A stretch of 64,000 bases of DNA from an uncultured Bacteroidales bacterium (GTDB taxonomy: Bacteria > Bacteroidota > Bacteroidia > Bacteroidales > Paludibacteraceae). Of this stretch, positions 26,098 through 35,773 are shown piece after piece; positions within the stretch are counted from its first letter, which is position 1; each line of letters opens with the position of its first letter. The stretch is from positions 1 through 64,000 of the forward strand of contig ONTT01000003.1 of the NCBI GenBank assembly GCA_900320865.1, written 5' to 3'. The notes beneath the pieces were generated by a model, which searched no databases, had not been told where the DNA came from, and saw nothing but the letters and a program-made list of their open reading frames with translations. The position numbers and the translations under genes were made by a program.

Positions 26098-27441
26098 ATG
26101 CTACCGGTTGATTTCATAGAGAGTATGCGTCAGCAGCTGGGTAATGAAGCCGAGTTGTTGTTGCGGGCGCTGGAGACAGAGCCTGTTACCTCTATTCGTC
26201 TCAATTCGAAGTTGGATGTGTTGACCTTCGAATGCGATACAGACGAGGTGCCATGGCATATGGACGGATACTACCTAAGTGAACGTCCGCAATTCACCTT
26301 AGATCCCCTTTTCCACGCGGGTTGTTATTACGTGCAGGAGGCCAGTTCGATGTTCCTTCAGCAGGTGCTGGAGCAGTATGTGGACACCTCGTCTATCGTG
26401 CTGGATTTGTGTGCAGCGCCGGGAGGTAAGAGTACGTTGATCAGTGAGTATCTGGGTCGCGATGGTCTGTTGCTGAGTAACGAGGTCGTTCGTCAGCGCG
26501 TGTTTATCTTAAGCGAGAACATCCAGAAATGGGGGAACGGCAACACGGTCGTCACCCATAATACAGCGGCGGAATACGGCGAGCGCTGCAAACACTTATT
26601 CGACTGTATCTTGGTGGATGCCCCGTGTTCCGGTGAAGGTATGTTCCGCAAGGACGAACAGGCACGTAACGAATGGAGTCTGAAGGCGGTGAAGATGTGT
26701 GCGGAGCGGCAACGAAGCATCCTGATGGACGTATGGGACGCACTCAAACCCGGTGGTGTCTTGATCTACTCGACCTGCACCTTCAACGAGGAGGAGAACG
26801 AGAAGAACGTAGAATGGTTAGCGGAGACCTTGGGAGCCAGCGTGCTGCCGATAGATCACGACCCGAGTTGGGGTATCACGGAAGGCAGCATGGGATACCA
26901 TTTCTATCCGCATAAGACGAAAGGCGAAGGCTTGTATATCTGCGCGCTGCGTAAGCACGAAGGGATCGTAGAACCCATTAAGGTGAAAAGTCCGAAGAAA
27001 GAAGCGAACATGCCGCATCCAGAGTATATGCCAGTGATGCGAAGTTGGCTGCAGCACCCGGACGACTGGGCTGTTCGTTATTCCGATCGTTTTGCGACAG
27101 CCTATCCGTTTAAATACAAAGAGATCATCGACTGGTTAAGTACGCAGTTGACCTGTATCTCAACCGGTTTCGGTTTGGGCGAAGAGCGCGGCAAAGGGAT
27201 CGCGCCGCAGCATAGTTTAAGTATGCTGAAGGACCTTCGCAAAGAAGCCTTTCCGACTGTAGCGCTTTCGCGCGAACATGCGCTGAGTTATCTCCGCACC
27301 GAGGCCTTGGTTTTAAATGACGTGCCCCTCGGTCTTGTTCTTTTGACGTACGAGGGTGTGCCGCTCGGTTTCGCGAAGAATGTCGGGAATCGGATGAACA
27401 ACCTGTACCCGAACGAGTGGCGAATTCGTAAACAACTATAA
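26098..27441 (+). CDS. rsmF: rRNA (cytosine-C5) methyltransferase, RsmF-like
   Basis: 447 residues. The NOL1/NOP2/Sun methyltransferase core shows LDLCAAPGGKST (motif I, near 101), DAPCSGEGMFRKDEQA (motif IV with the release Cys) and YSTCTFNEEENE (motif VI with the nucleophile Cys). The C-terminal third (about 290-447) is the PUA-like extension of RsmF/YebU. It methylates a cytosine in 16S rRNA with SAM. The gene heads a plus-strand operon with rdgB 2 bases downstream. Confidence 0.92.
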   Translation: MLPVDFIESMRQQLGNEAELLLRALETEPVTSIRLNSKLDVLTFECDTDEVPWHMDGYYLSERPQFTLDPLFHAGCYYVQEASSMFLQQVLEQYVDTSSIVLDLCAAPGGKSTLISEYLGRDGLLLSNEVVRQRVFILSENIQKWGNGNTVVTHNTAAEYGERCKHLFDCILVDAPCSGEGMFRKDEQARNEWSLKAVKMCAERQRSILMDVWDALKPGGVLIYSTCTFNEEENEKNVEWLAETLGASVLPIDHDPSWGITEGSMGYHFYPHKTKGEGLYICALRKHEGIVEPIKVKSPKKEANMPHPEYMPVMRSWLQHPDDWAVRYSDRFATAYPFKYKEIIDWLSTQLTCISTGFGLGEERGKGIAPQHSLSMLKDLRKEAFPTVALSREHALSYLRTEALVLNDVPLGLVLLTYEGVPLGFAKNVGNRMNNLYPNEWRIRKQL

Positions 27442-27443
27442 GT

Positions 27444-28157
27444 ATGCGTTTGGTTTTTGCTTCCAATAATGCTCATAAATTAGAGGAGATCCGAGCCATC
27501 ATGCCTGCGGGTATCGAGGTGCTGAGTCTGCGCGATATCGGTTTCGAACATGAGATCGAAGAGACCGGTTTAACCTTGGCGGAGAATAGTAAGATCAAAG
27601 CGTCAACTGTTGCCGCTTTTATCAATGATGGAATGAGCGCTTCGCTTAATGATGGAATGATGATTGATGGTGTGTTTGCCGATGATACGGGCCTGGAGAT
27701 CGATGCCTTGGGCGGCGAGCCGGGTGTGTATACAGCCCGCTGGTATTCGCGTTCGCATCCCTCGGACATGTACCAAAACTCCGTTTTAGCAGGGAGTCCT
27801 CGGGCGCTCCGCTCTCCCCAAAAATTAAAATTTTCGGGGGCCCCTTTAACAGAGCAGGAGATTTTTGCGGCAAACAGAGCGAAGGCTTTGCGGGAGTTAA
27901 GCGGCAAGACAAACCGAGGCGCACAGTTTAAAACCGTCATCACCCTGATCCGTATTGCTAAGAACGAGACAGTACAAGTGGAAGGTGTGGTACGCGGACG
28001 GATCGCTACGGAGGAATACGGACAAGGAGGTTTCGGTTACGACTCGATATTCATTCCCGAAGGATATGATAAGACGTTTGGCGAGTTACCGGCCGAACTG
28101 AAGAATTGCATTAGTCACCGCGCCAGAGCGATGGAAGCCCTGGTGAAGATACTCTGA
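27444..28157 (+). CDS. rdgB: XTP/dITP diphosphatase with insertions
   Basis: 237 residues against about 195 for the family. SNNAHKLEEI (7-16), a FADDTGLEIDALGGEPG active-site block and the C-terminal SHRARA motif are present, so the enzyme should hydrolyse non-canonical purine triphosphates. Two insertions explain the extra length: one before the ADD motif contains a duplicated aatgatggaatga (27624-27636 and 27648-27660), and one after the ARWYS segment (27768-27860) contains a GC-rich palindromic element. Both are in frame. Confidence 0.9.
   Translation: MRLVFASNNAHKLEEIRAIMPAGIEVLSLRDIGFEHEIEETGLTLAENSKIKASTVAAFINDGMSASLNDGMMIDGVFADDTGLEIDALGGEPGVYTARWYSRSHPSDMYQNSVLAGSPRALRSPQKLKFSGAPLTEQEIFAANRAKALRELSGKTNRGAQFKTVITLIRIAKNETVQVEGVVRGRIATEEYGQGGFGYDSIFIPEGYDKTFGELPAELKNCISHRARAMEALVKIL
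27791..27844. repeat. Palindromic in-frame element inside rdgB
   Basis: A GC-rich lead (agggagtcctcgggcgctcc, then gctct) is followed by CCCCaAAAATT/AAAATTTTcGGGG-type inverted arms at 27816-27839. It is translated as part of RdgB, in a place where homologs have a short loop. Confidence 0.6.
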
Positions 28158-31100
28158 TGAAACTACGCACAACATATAGTATTCTTTGTATGACGCTTCT
28201 ATTTTCAATAGGAGCGTTTGCTGCTCAATGGCGGACACATCTGGCGTATAATAACGTCACCCAGATCGCCATGGCGGAGGATCAAGTGTTCGCGATCTCC
28301 GATGGCAGTTTATTCAGCGTAGAGAAGCAAACAGAGAAACTGCGTACATACGACCGTATATCCGGTTTACACGGTACAGGCATCACCTGTATCCACTACG
28401 ATAAGGTAGCGCAGCAGTTACTCATCTGTTACGCCGACGGAAAGATCGATATCTTAACCCCGCAGGGCATGAAGTACATCAGCGAACTGTACAACAAGGA
28501 TATGACGCAGCGGAAGAATATCTATAACGTCACCATCCTCGGTCGCACCGCTTATTTATCCACCCACTACGGCGTGCAGACGCTGGACCTGAGAGAGAAC
28601 AAATTAGTGGACAGTTATTGGTTACGCCCCGGAGGCGAAGAGACGCCTATCAGCGACGTGCTAATTGCGAACGACAGTATCTATGCCTTCACGCCCGATA
28701 GTCTGTTCTGCGCCGCGATGAACGACAACCTCGTCGATTACCATTTCTGGAAGAGAGAAGCTCGCAGCGGTCGTATCGCACCGGATCCCGAGAAAGGAAT
28801 CCACTATCAGGATGCGACGGATCACTGGTACGCAGGCGGGGCAGAAGGTATCGTGCGTTTTACGCCCACTTCCCGACTGACGTATAAACCCGAGGGACCA
28901 TACGTCAACACCCCGTACTACTTAACTGCGGCTTCGAACCAACTCTTCATGGTAGCCGGCGGGCGCTGGACATCGCAGAACAACAACCCCGGACACGTGA
29001 TGCGTTATCAGGACCAACACTGGCATAACATCAAGGCGAATTCTATTCAGGCCAAGACCGGTTCTCTTGTCTTGGATATGATGAACGTAGCGGTTGATCC
29101 TACGGATGTGAACCATTACTTTGTAACCAGTTATGGAACGGGATTGTATGAGTTCCGCGGCGACTCCTGCGTATGGCATACGCTCGCGAACGATGTGGTC
29201 GGTGCGGTGATCCCCTCTCAGCCCGGGCGCTACACCCGTCTTCTAGGGGCGCATTTTGACAGCAAAGGACGTTTATGGTTCTTGGATGCAGGATCTGTTC
29301 CTTATAATCTGATTTACAAAAAAGGCGAGACGTTTCATGGTCTTCCGCTGGTCTCGGAAGGACAACTTCTATCGTTAAACATACCCGCCGATATCGTGAT
29401 TGACCGTCGTGACGAGCGGTTCAAATGGATAGGTATCGCGTACAAGGGTGCAGGTATCGTTCTGCTGGATGACGCCACTACGCCGGAAAACGAGCAGGAC
29501 GACCGCTGTCTGTTTAGAAGCGAATGGGAGACGCAAGAGAACCAAGTCTTCAAGCCGACCTGTCTATATACGATTCTGCAAGACTCGAAGAACCGAATCT
29601 GGATAGGAACTGAATTAGGCGCAGCCTACATCGAAGCCGAGACAGATTTCTTTGAGTCGAATGCCATCCGCCTTCCTCAAGCCACGGATATCAACGGCGA
29701 GCGACCTCTTTCGTCCAATGTAGTGCGGGCGATATGCGAGACGCCGGACGGAAACATATGGGTCGGCACGGACGCCTTGGGCGTGTATGTGCTGAATGCC
29801 GAGGCGACGCAGTTCCTCGCTCATTATACCACCGATAACTCCGCCATGCCGGCTAATGGCGTGATGTCATTGGCCAGCAATACCGAAGGACATGTCTTCA
29901 TCGGTACGTCGGAAGGTCTGGTGGAGTACGATCCGAATGGTACGGAGGGCTTGAACGGAAACACAGACGAGGGTGCGAACGAACTGGATGAAGGCAGTAT
30001 TATGCGCTGGCGACTCCATCTATCGTACACCAACCCGGAGGAGGTAGTAGCGACGCCCAGACAAATCTTCGCCGTAGCGAATGGTTCACTCTTCAGTGTC
30101 GATCGTGCGGACGAAAGCATCACCTATTGGAATAAATCGACCGGTCTGAACGGTTCTACCGTATCGCATATCGCGTATGATGCGGCGAATGGTGTACTGC
30201 TCATCGCTTATGCGGACGGACGTATGGACCTGCTGGATGACGAAGGGAATGTAACGCAGATGCCCGACCTCTATATGAAAGCCGGATCGGTGTCCGTACA
30301 GATCAACTGCATCCATGTCGGTGCGCGCTATGCGTATATCGGTACGAACTTCGGTATAGTCGCTATCAACACCCGCAAAGCAGAGATGGCCGACACGTAT
30401 TATATCGGTAGTGAGGCAGCCGCTGTGGAAGTGCAGCAGATCGTAAGCATGGGCGATTCACTCTATGCCTTCTCCTACGATAAGATGTATCTCGCCTCGC
30501 TCAAAGATAACCTCGTGGATTATACCTTCTGGCATAGCCGGAATATACCCTGCGAGAAAGTGCAGCAAGCGCTGGTATGGCGCGATGCGATCTATACGCT
30601 GCAACACGACTCGCTATACCGTCGTGAAGGTACAGTATGGCAACAGGTGCTGCCCTATGCACTGGAGTGGATTCACGGATGCGGAGGTCAGTTATTGACC
30701 TATCGGTCGAACGTCGGCTTGTTACGACTCAAAGAAGACGATACCGTCGAGGGGCTGAGTACGAACTACGTAGCGAAAGATGCCGTCTATTCCTTAGGCG
30801 AATATTGGTTAGCGGAAGACAGTAAAGGTCTCGTGCGACTGGGTTCATCGGGCGACACACGATTTATACCGGAGGGACCGATGAGCAACTTCGGTTATCG
30901 TCTGCAAGTGGCGCATGACCGCTTATACGTAGCCCCGGGTGGACGTTGGGCTTCGCAGTTCAGTCGCCAATGCGGCTTGAGTATCTATGACGGAGAACAA
31001 TGGACGGGTATCCCCTGGCAGGACACCTGGTACTATACAAGTCACGACATCCGCGACGTAGTGGGTTATGCTGTGGATGCCAATGACCCGACGCATTTCT

Positions 31101-32221
31101 TCGTATCCACCTATGGTACCGGTTTCTTTGAGTTCAGAAACAACAAGGGTTATAAGCACTTCGATGCCTCCAACAGTACACTCAAACCGGCCGATACGGG
31201 AGTGAGTGACTATTACTACACGCGTACGGACGGTCCGATGATGGATGAGCAGGGGAATGTATGGGTGCTGAACGCAACCACGATAGGTGCCCCGCTGCAT
31301 ATCTATACGCCCGCGGGACAATGGTGCAGTATCCCGCTGTATAGCGGCGGAGAGTCCTTGGTCTTCGAGACGCCTACCGGTATTTGGATAGATCAACGCA
31401 ACAGTCAGTATAAATGGCTCTTCGCGCAACGAGGCAAACCGCAGGTTGTGCTCTTAGACGACGGCGGTACGCCCACCTATTCCGGCGATGACCGTTGCAT
31501 GGCGCGTAGTACGTTCACCGATCAGAACGGTAACGTGTTGAGTCCCGCTAATTTCCGCTGTTTCGCTCAAGACCAGACGAAGCGTATCTGGATCGGTACG
31601 GACAAAGGTATCATCCTCTTCCCGGCAAGCATGGACTTCTTCACCTCGAGTAGTTGCCGTCGTATCATCATTCCGCGTAATGACGGAACGGGTCTGGGAG
31701 ATTATCTCTTAGGCGACGAGCAGATCAACTGCATCGCCGTAGATGGCGGTAATCGTATCTGGATAGGAACGGAGAACTCAGGTCTGTATCTGATAGAAGA
31801 CGACACGATTACCATCGCCCATTTCACGGAGACCAATAGTCTGCTGCCATCCAACAGCGTGCAGTCGATTGCTATCATGCCAAAGACAGGCGAGGTGTTT
31901 GTTGGTACCAATCGAGGTATCGCGTCCTATCGAAGTGACGCGAGCGAGGCACAAAACACCATGAGTGGCGCCTATGCCTACCCCAACCCCGTTCGACCGA
32001 ACTACGGAGGTATGATCAGCATCACCGGCCTGATGGAAAACACGGTGGTGAATATCGTGGATGCAAGCGGAAACCTGGTCTGCAAGACCAAGAGTCATGG
32101 CGGTACGGCTGTTTGGGATGGTAAACTACCGGACGGTCGACGTGCCACAGCAGGCGTCTATACTGCCCTCTGTAACGCCAATGGCGGACATACGGTCGTC
32201 AAGATCTTGGTAATACGGTAA
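28157..32221 (+). CDS. porZ: Doubled PorZ-like type IX secretion protein
   Basis: 1354 residues; PorZ proteins are usually near 750-800. A signal peptide (1-23) is followed by two tandem copies of the PorZ beta-propeller unit: copy 1 opens at about residue 24 (WRTHLAYNNVTQIAM... DGSLFSV) and copy 2 at about 617 (WRLHLSYTNPEEVVA... NGSLFSV), each with the LLIxYADGxxDLL block and the WIGT/WVGT repeats typical of two-component-regulator propellers. One type A secretion tail (Por_Secre_tail) closes the protein (AYPNPVRPN near 1270, then GVYTA and VKILVIR). PorZ is a surface component of the T9SS attachment complex that binds A-LPS. The start overlaps the rdgB stop by 1 base. Confidence 0.85.
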   Translation: MKLRTTYSILCMTLLFSIGAFAAQWRTHLAYNNVTQIAMAEDQVFAISDGSLFSVEKQTEKLRTYDRISGLHGTGITCIHYDKVAQQLLICYADGKIDILTPQGMKYISELYNKDMTQRKNIYNVTILGRTAYLSTHYGVQTLDLRENKLVDSYWLRPGGEETPISDVLIANDSIYAFTPDSLFCAAMNDNLVDYHFWKREARSGRIAPDPEKGIHYQDATDHWYAGGAEGIVRFTPTSRLTYKPEGPYVNTPYYLTAASNQLFMVAGGRWTSQNNNPGHVMRYQDQHWHNIKANSIQAKTGSLVLDMMNVAVDPTDVNHYFVTSYGTGLYEFRGDSCVWHTLANDVVGAVIPSQPGRYTRLLGAHFDSKGRLWFLDAGSVPYNLIYKKGETFHGLPLVSEGQLLSLNIPADIVIDRRDERFKWIGIAYKGAGIVLLDDATTPENEQDDRCLFRSEWETQENQVFKPTCLYTILQDSKNRIWIGTELGAAYIEAETDFFESNAIRLPQATDINGERPLSSNVVRAICETPDGNIWVGTDALGVYVLNAEATQFLAHYTTDNSAMPANGVMSLASNTEGHVFIGTSEGLVEYDPNGTEGLNGNTDEGANELDEGSIMRWRLHLSYTNPEEVVATPRQIFAVANGSLFSVDRADESITYWNKSTGLNGSTVSHIAYDAANGVLLIAYADGRMDLLDDEGNVTQMPDLYMKAGSVSVQINCIHVGARYAYIGTNFGIVAINTRKAEMADTYYIGSEAAAVEVQQIVSMGDSLYAFSYDKMYLASLKDNLVDYTFWHSRNIPCEKVQQALVWRDAIYTLQHDSLYRREGTVWQQVLPYALEWIHGCGGQLLTYRSNVGLLRLKEDDTVEGLSTNYVAKDAVYSLGEYWLAEDSKGLVRLGSSGDTRFIPEGPMSNFGYRLQVAHDRLYVAPGGRWASQFSRQCGLSIYDGEQWTGIPWQDTWYYTSHDIRDVVGYAVDANDPTHFFVSTYGTGFFEFRNNKGYKHFDASNSTLKPADTGVSDYYYTRTDGPMMDEQGNVWVLNATTIGAPLHIYTPAGQWCSIPLYSGGESLVFETPTGIWIDQRNSQYKWLFAQRGKPQVVLLDDGGTPTYSGDDRCMARSTFTDQNGNVLSPANFRCFAQDQTKRIWIGTDKGIILFPASMDFFTSSSCRRIIIPRNDGTGLGDYLLGDEQINCIAVDGGNRIWIGTENSGLYLIEDDTITIAHFTETNSLLPSNSVQSIAIMPKTGEVFVGTNRGIASYRSDASEAQNTMSGAYAYPNPVRPNYGGMISITGLMENTVVNIVDASGNLVCKTKSHGGTAVWDGKLPDGRRATAGVYTALCNANGGHTVVKILVIR

Positions 32222-32228
32222 GAAAAAG

Positions 32229-32256
32229 AAAAGCAGGTCAACGCCTGCTTTTTTTT
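32229..32256. terminator. Bidirectional rho-independent terminator (porZ / folE)
   Basis: AAAAGCAGG, 6-base loop, CCTGCTTTT followed by more T residues; the A-run on the other side makes it work for folE as well. It overlaps the folE stop codon. Confidence 0.9.
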
Positions 32257-32839
32257 AACCTTTGATCAGTTTCATAAACTCTTCGCGAGTCTTGGCCTGC
32301 TGGAAGACCCCTGTGAAATCGGAGGTCACAGTCATGGCGTGCTGTTTCTGCACACCGCGCATCTGCATACATAGGTGTTCTGCTTCTATCACCACCATTA
32401 CCCCGAGGGGATCGAGGGTATTTTGGATGCAGTCCTTGATCTGGGTTGTCAGGCGCTCCTGCACCTGCAGCCGACGGGCAAACACATCTACCACGCGGGC
32501 GATCTTACTTAAGCCCGTGATACGACCGTTCGGGATGTAAGCCACATGTACCTTCCCGAAGAAAGGTAACATATGATGCTCGCAAAGCGAATAGAAATCG
32601 ATGTCTTTGACTACTACCATCTGACGATAGTCCTCCTCAAAGAGCGCCGAACGTAAGATGGCCTCCGGATCCTCGTTATAACCTTTGCAAAGGAACTGCA
32701 GCGCCTCACCTACCCGATGCGGCGTCTTTACCAATCCTTCGCGTTTGGGATCTTCTCCTATCTGCTTCAACGCCACTTCTACCGAAGCCGCAATCGCATC
32801 GGTCACCTCCGGGCGACTTTTAAAATCCTGTAGGTTCAT
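32255..32839 (-). CDS. folE: GTP cyclohydrolase I
   Basis: 194 residues, normal size. The zinc and active-site block [20 protein letters not shown] (near 107-126) and the following [20 protein letters not shown] are characteristic. It turns GTP into dihydroneopterin triphosphate for folate. Its ATG overlaps the stop of the SPOR protein gene (ATGA at 32836-32839). Confidence 0.95.
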   Translation of the reverse strand: MNLQDFKSRPEVTDAIAASVEVALKQIGEDPKREGLVKTPHRVGEALQFLCKGYNEDPEAILRSALFEEDYRQMVVVKDIDFYSLCEHHMLPFFGKVHVAYIPNGRITGLSKIARVVDVFARRLQVQERLTTQIKDCIQNTLDPLGVMVVIEAEHLCMQMRGVQKQHAMTVTSDFTGVFQQAKTREEFMKLIKG

Positions 32840-33237
32840 TGAAGTACCGAAATTTTATCGCGTACAATATACGTATCGCCCATCAGAGACGGATACTGCT
32901 GTACAAACAGTTTCTTATATTCCTTCGCCTCGTCGTAGGAACGGAAATCCCCCAGACGCACTTTCCAGAACGGAGAGACGTATTGGACATAAATCGTCTG
33001 ACTGATTTTCCCTTTGAGCCGTGTCTCCAGATCCAAGGCCTCCGTCTTGGCTTTCTGCTGTTTATTCGAAGAATAAATCTGCACGCGATAGCCATCTATC
33101 TCCACCCATTCTTTCTTTCCATGCATGGCTTCATCCAGAAGGACAGAGACCGTAGAGTCCTGCACAATCTCTACGCCCGGCACAGAGTCCAGCGACGTAA
33201 CCACAACGGATAATATAATTCCAAATAAAAACTTCAT
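32836..33237 (-). CDS. Secreted SPOR-domain protein
   Basis: 133 residues from the ATG at 33237. An N-terminal signal sequence is followed by a SPOR-like domain (about 46-125: [10 protein letters not shown] near the start, then [25 protein letters not shown]), which in the family binds denuded peptidoglycan glycan strands. Likely periplasmic or outer-membrane associated. The ATG is at the edge of a heptamer array that fills the gap to the next gene. Confidence 0.82.
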   Translation of the reverse strand: MKFLFGIILSVVVTSLDSVPGVEIVQDSTVSVLLDEAMHGKKEWVEIDGYRVQIYSSNKQQKAKTEALDLETRLKGKISQTIYVQYVSPFWKVRLGDFRSYDEAKEYKKLFVQQYPSLMGDTYIVRDKISVLQ

Positions 33238-33291
33238 CAATTATCAATTACCAATTATCAATTTCCAATTACCAATAACCTATCAACTATC
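33236..33291. repeat. Heptamer tandem repeat, 8 units
   Basis: atcaatt, atcaatt, accaatt, atcaatt, tccaatt, accaata, acctatc, aactatc. On the minus strand these read AATTGAT/AATTGGT. The array fills nearly the whole space between the nucleoside kinase and the SPOR protein and includes part of the SPOR start codon. Confidence 0.95.
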
Positions 33292-33297
33292 ATGCCA

Positions 33298-34992
33298 TCA
33301 ATAACGGAAAGACGAACCACCGACGAACTCGCGCAAGAGCGAAGTAGGCGGAATCTCTTTCTCGGGGACCGGAATAAAGTACTGGAGGAACTTAAGCAGA
33401 CGATGCGCCTCGGTATATTCCTCGCAGAACTTCGGTACTTCCGACAGGATCGGCTCCGCATGACGTTTCAGTACCGCGAACTCGAAGATCAGGGCCGAGT
33501 TGAACATCACATCTGCTTCTTCTTGGAAAGGATACACCCATTTCTGCTCGCCGCGTATAACCGACGGACAACGTGCGATAGTCTCCTTGGCCGAATAACC
33601 GCGGTACTTGTAATCTCGTACGACGCGACGCAAGAGGCGGATATCGGTTGTAGGAATCCAGTTATGGTTGTCAATATTGATGGTGGTGAGGGCGGATACA
33701 TATATCTTAAACGTCAAACTTCTCTCTACATCCGGCAAGATGATCGGATTGAGGGCATGCAAACCTTCAATCACGAGCACCGAATCCTTTTGCAGTTTCA
33801 GTTTGCGTCCCTCGAACACGCGCTCACCTTTTCCAAAGTCATAGGTAGGCAGGTCTATCTCTTTACCATCCAGCAAGTCGTGCATCTGCTGACGGAAGAA
33901 TGGCAGGTCTACAGCATGTACGTCCTCAAAATCCCAATTTCCGTTCTCATCACGCGGAGTATCGACACGATTGACGAAATAATCATCCATCGAGAGTACC
34001 TCCGGACGGATACCATCCACCAGCAGTTGAATCTGCAGACGCTTTGAAAAGGTCGTCTTACCGGACGAAGAAGGACCGCTGATGAATACGATCTTCGGTC
34101 GTTTCTCCGCAATCGCATCAGCAATCTGCGCAATCTTCTTCTCATGCAGCGCCTCGGCTAACTTAATGAGCTCGAACGATTTATTCTGCTTACAAGCGAT
34201 ATTGAAATCACTCACGTTATTGATGCGCAGCAGTTTATTCCAACGGTTATACTCGCGGAAGATGGAGAACATCTTATCTTGCGACACCTCGTCTTCGAGC
34301 ACGGTCGGGTTCTGTCTATTCGGAATACGCATCAGCAAACCGTCCTGGTAAGGAACGATATCGAAGAGCGTAAGATAACCGGAACTGGGCAGCAGCACAT
34401 TCGTATAATAATCGATGTAATCGCCCATGCGGAAATAGCGGCAGTACGGATTACCCAGTGCTTCGAAGATGGAGGTCTCGTTGTTATAACGCGAAGCGAA
34501 TAGTTTGATTACCTCTTTGGTTTGTTTCTCCTCCTCGTATATCGGACGATCTTCTGCGATAATCTGCAGCATCCGCTGCTTGATGGCCGCAATCATCTCT
34601 TTGGTCAGTACGGGCGGCTCTTTCTCCTCTTCGGGCTCGGTATTCTTATCCACGTGCCACTGGAGCGTACAGTAATAACCTTTGCTGATAGGGTGCTCTA
34701 CACGTAAGTCGGTACGTGGATATAACTCATTTATTGCAGCTCCCAAGACCATACCTAAGGTACGCACATACGCACGCATACCGGATGGTGTGCTGGCATC
34801 CAGGAACTCTACATCTTTCGGTTTATAGAGCCGGAAATCCAGATTCTCCACCTTGTAGTTCACATGCGCCGCGATAATAGGATACGGCAACTGAATACCC
34901 AACAGGTCCTTCAACTCAATCAGCGAGATACCTCTCGGCACTTCATGATAGGAGTGCGTGTTCTTGCAATAAACGGTAATGGTAGGTTCCAT
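33298..34992 (-). CDS. Nucleoside kinase with N-terminal TGS-like domain
   Basis: 564 residues. Residues 1-60 are TGS/ubiquitin-like, a threonyl-tRNA-synthetase-like second domain follows, and residues about 290-490 are a uridine-kinase-type P-loop domain (GPSSSGKTTFSKRL near 301, SMDDYFVNR, HDLLDGKEIDLPTYDF). This architecture is common in Bacteroidetes and Thermotogae, where it is annotated as uridine kinase or nucleoside kinase. Cytoplasmic; exact nucleoside not determined here. kdsA lies immediately upstream with a 1-base gap. Confidence 0.88.
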   Translation of the reverse strand: MEPTITVYCKNTHSYHEVPRGISLIELKDLLGIQLPYPIIAAHVNYKVENLDFRLYKPKDVEFLDASTPSGMRAYVRTLGMVLGAAINELYPRTDLRVEHPISKGYYCTLQWHVDKNTEPEEEKEPPVLTKEMIAAIKQRMLQIIAEDRPIYEEEKQTKEVIKLFASRYNNETSIFEALGNPYCRYFRMGDYIDYYTNVLLPSSGYLTLFDIVPYQDGLLMRIPNRQNPTVLEDEVSQDKMFSIFREYNRWNKLLRINNVSDFNIACKQNKSFELIKLAEALHEKKIAQIADAIAEKRPKIVFISGPSSSGKTTFSKRLQIQLLVDGIRPEVLSMDDYFVNRVDTPRDENGNWDFEDVHAVDLPFFRQQMHDLLDGKEIDLPTYDFGKGERVFEGRKLKLQKDSVLVIEGLHALNPIILPDVERSLTFKIYVSALTTINIDNHNWIPTTDIRLLRRVVRDYKYRGYSAKETIARCPSVIRGEQKWVYPFQEEADVMFNSALIFEFAVLKRHAEPILSEVPKFCEEYTEAHRLLKFLQYFIPVPEKEIPPTSLLREFVGGSSFRY

Positions 34993-34993
34993 A

Positions 34994-35770
34994 CTATTTC
35001 AGTTTATCTAATTCCAATGCTTGCTCTAAGAGCGTCTTCATATCTTTCAGGCGCACCTGATTCGCCGCATCCGAGATTGCCTCATCCGGATTCGGATGCG
35101 TCTCGATGAAGAGACCGTCCACTCCGACCGCCAAGGCCGCACGCATCAGATACGGCACCATCTCACGATTTCCCCCGGTGATACCGGCCTGCGAAGAAGG
35201 TTGCTGCACCGAGTGGGTAGCATCAAACACCACAGGACATCCGAAACGACGCATCTCGACTAACGACGTCATATCGACTACCAGTCGGCCGTACCCGAAG
35301 GACGAACCGCGTTCGGTTAACCAGACATGACCTTCTTTGGCGGCATTTGGTACGATTTGTTCGATCTTATCGATCGCTCCTCGCATGTCCCAGGGCGCCA
35401 TGAACTGACCTTTCTTCACATTCACTATACGTCCCGTAGCCGCAGCTGCCTGCAGCAGGTCTGTCTGCCGACTCAGGAACGCAGGTATCTGAATCACATC
35501 CGCCACTTCGGCTACCGGCGCACACTGATGACATTCATGCACATCAGTCAGAATCGGTAATTCGAATTGCTCTTTTACCTCCGAAAGGATACGCAGCCCC
35601 TCGTCCATACCTACCCCTCGCGCCGAAGCGGAGGTGCGGTTCGCTTTATCGAACGAGGACTTGAAGTATAAGGTAATACCCAAGTCATAGCAAAGACGAT
35701 TAAGCGTCTCCGCCGTCTGCATCACGCAGTCTCGATTCTCTATGGCGCAAGGACCTGCAATTAAGAACAT
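34994..35770 (-). CDS. kdsA: 3-deoxy-8-phosphooctulonate synthase
   Basis: 258 residues. GPCAIENRD near the N-terminus, the FKSSFDKANRTS block, the LPILTDVHECHQ segment and DATHSVQQP with the phosphate and substrate residues are those of KdsA. It condenses arabinose-5-phosphate with phosphoenolpyruvate to Kdo-8-phosphate for the lipopolysaccharide core. It starts 3 bases after the GH16-like gene ends. Confidence 0.96.
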   Translation of the reverse strand: MFLIAGPCAIENRDCVMQTAETLNRLCYDLGITLYFKSSFDKANRTSASARGVGMDEGLRILSEVKEQFELPILTDVHECHQCAPVAEVADVIQIPAFLSRQTDLLQAAAATGRIVNVKKGQFMAPWDMRGAIDKIEQIVPNAAKEGHVWLTERGSSFGYGRLVVDMTSLVEMRRFGCPVVFDATHSVQQPSSQAGITGGNREMVPYLMRAALAVGVDGLFIETHPNPDEAISDAANQVRLKDMKTLLEQALELDKLK

Positions 35771-35773
35771 AAC

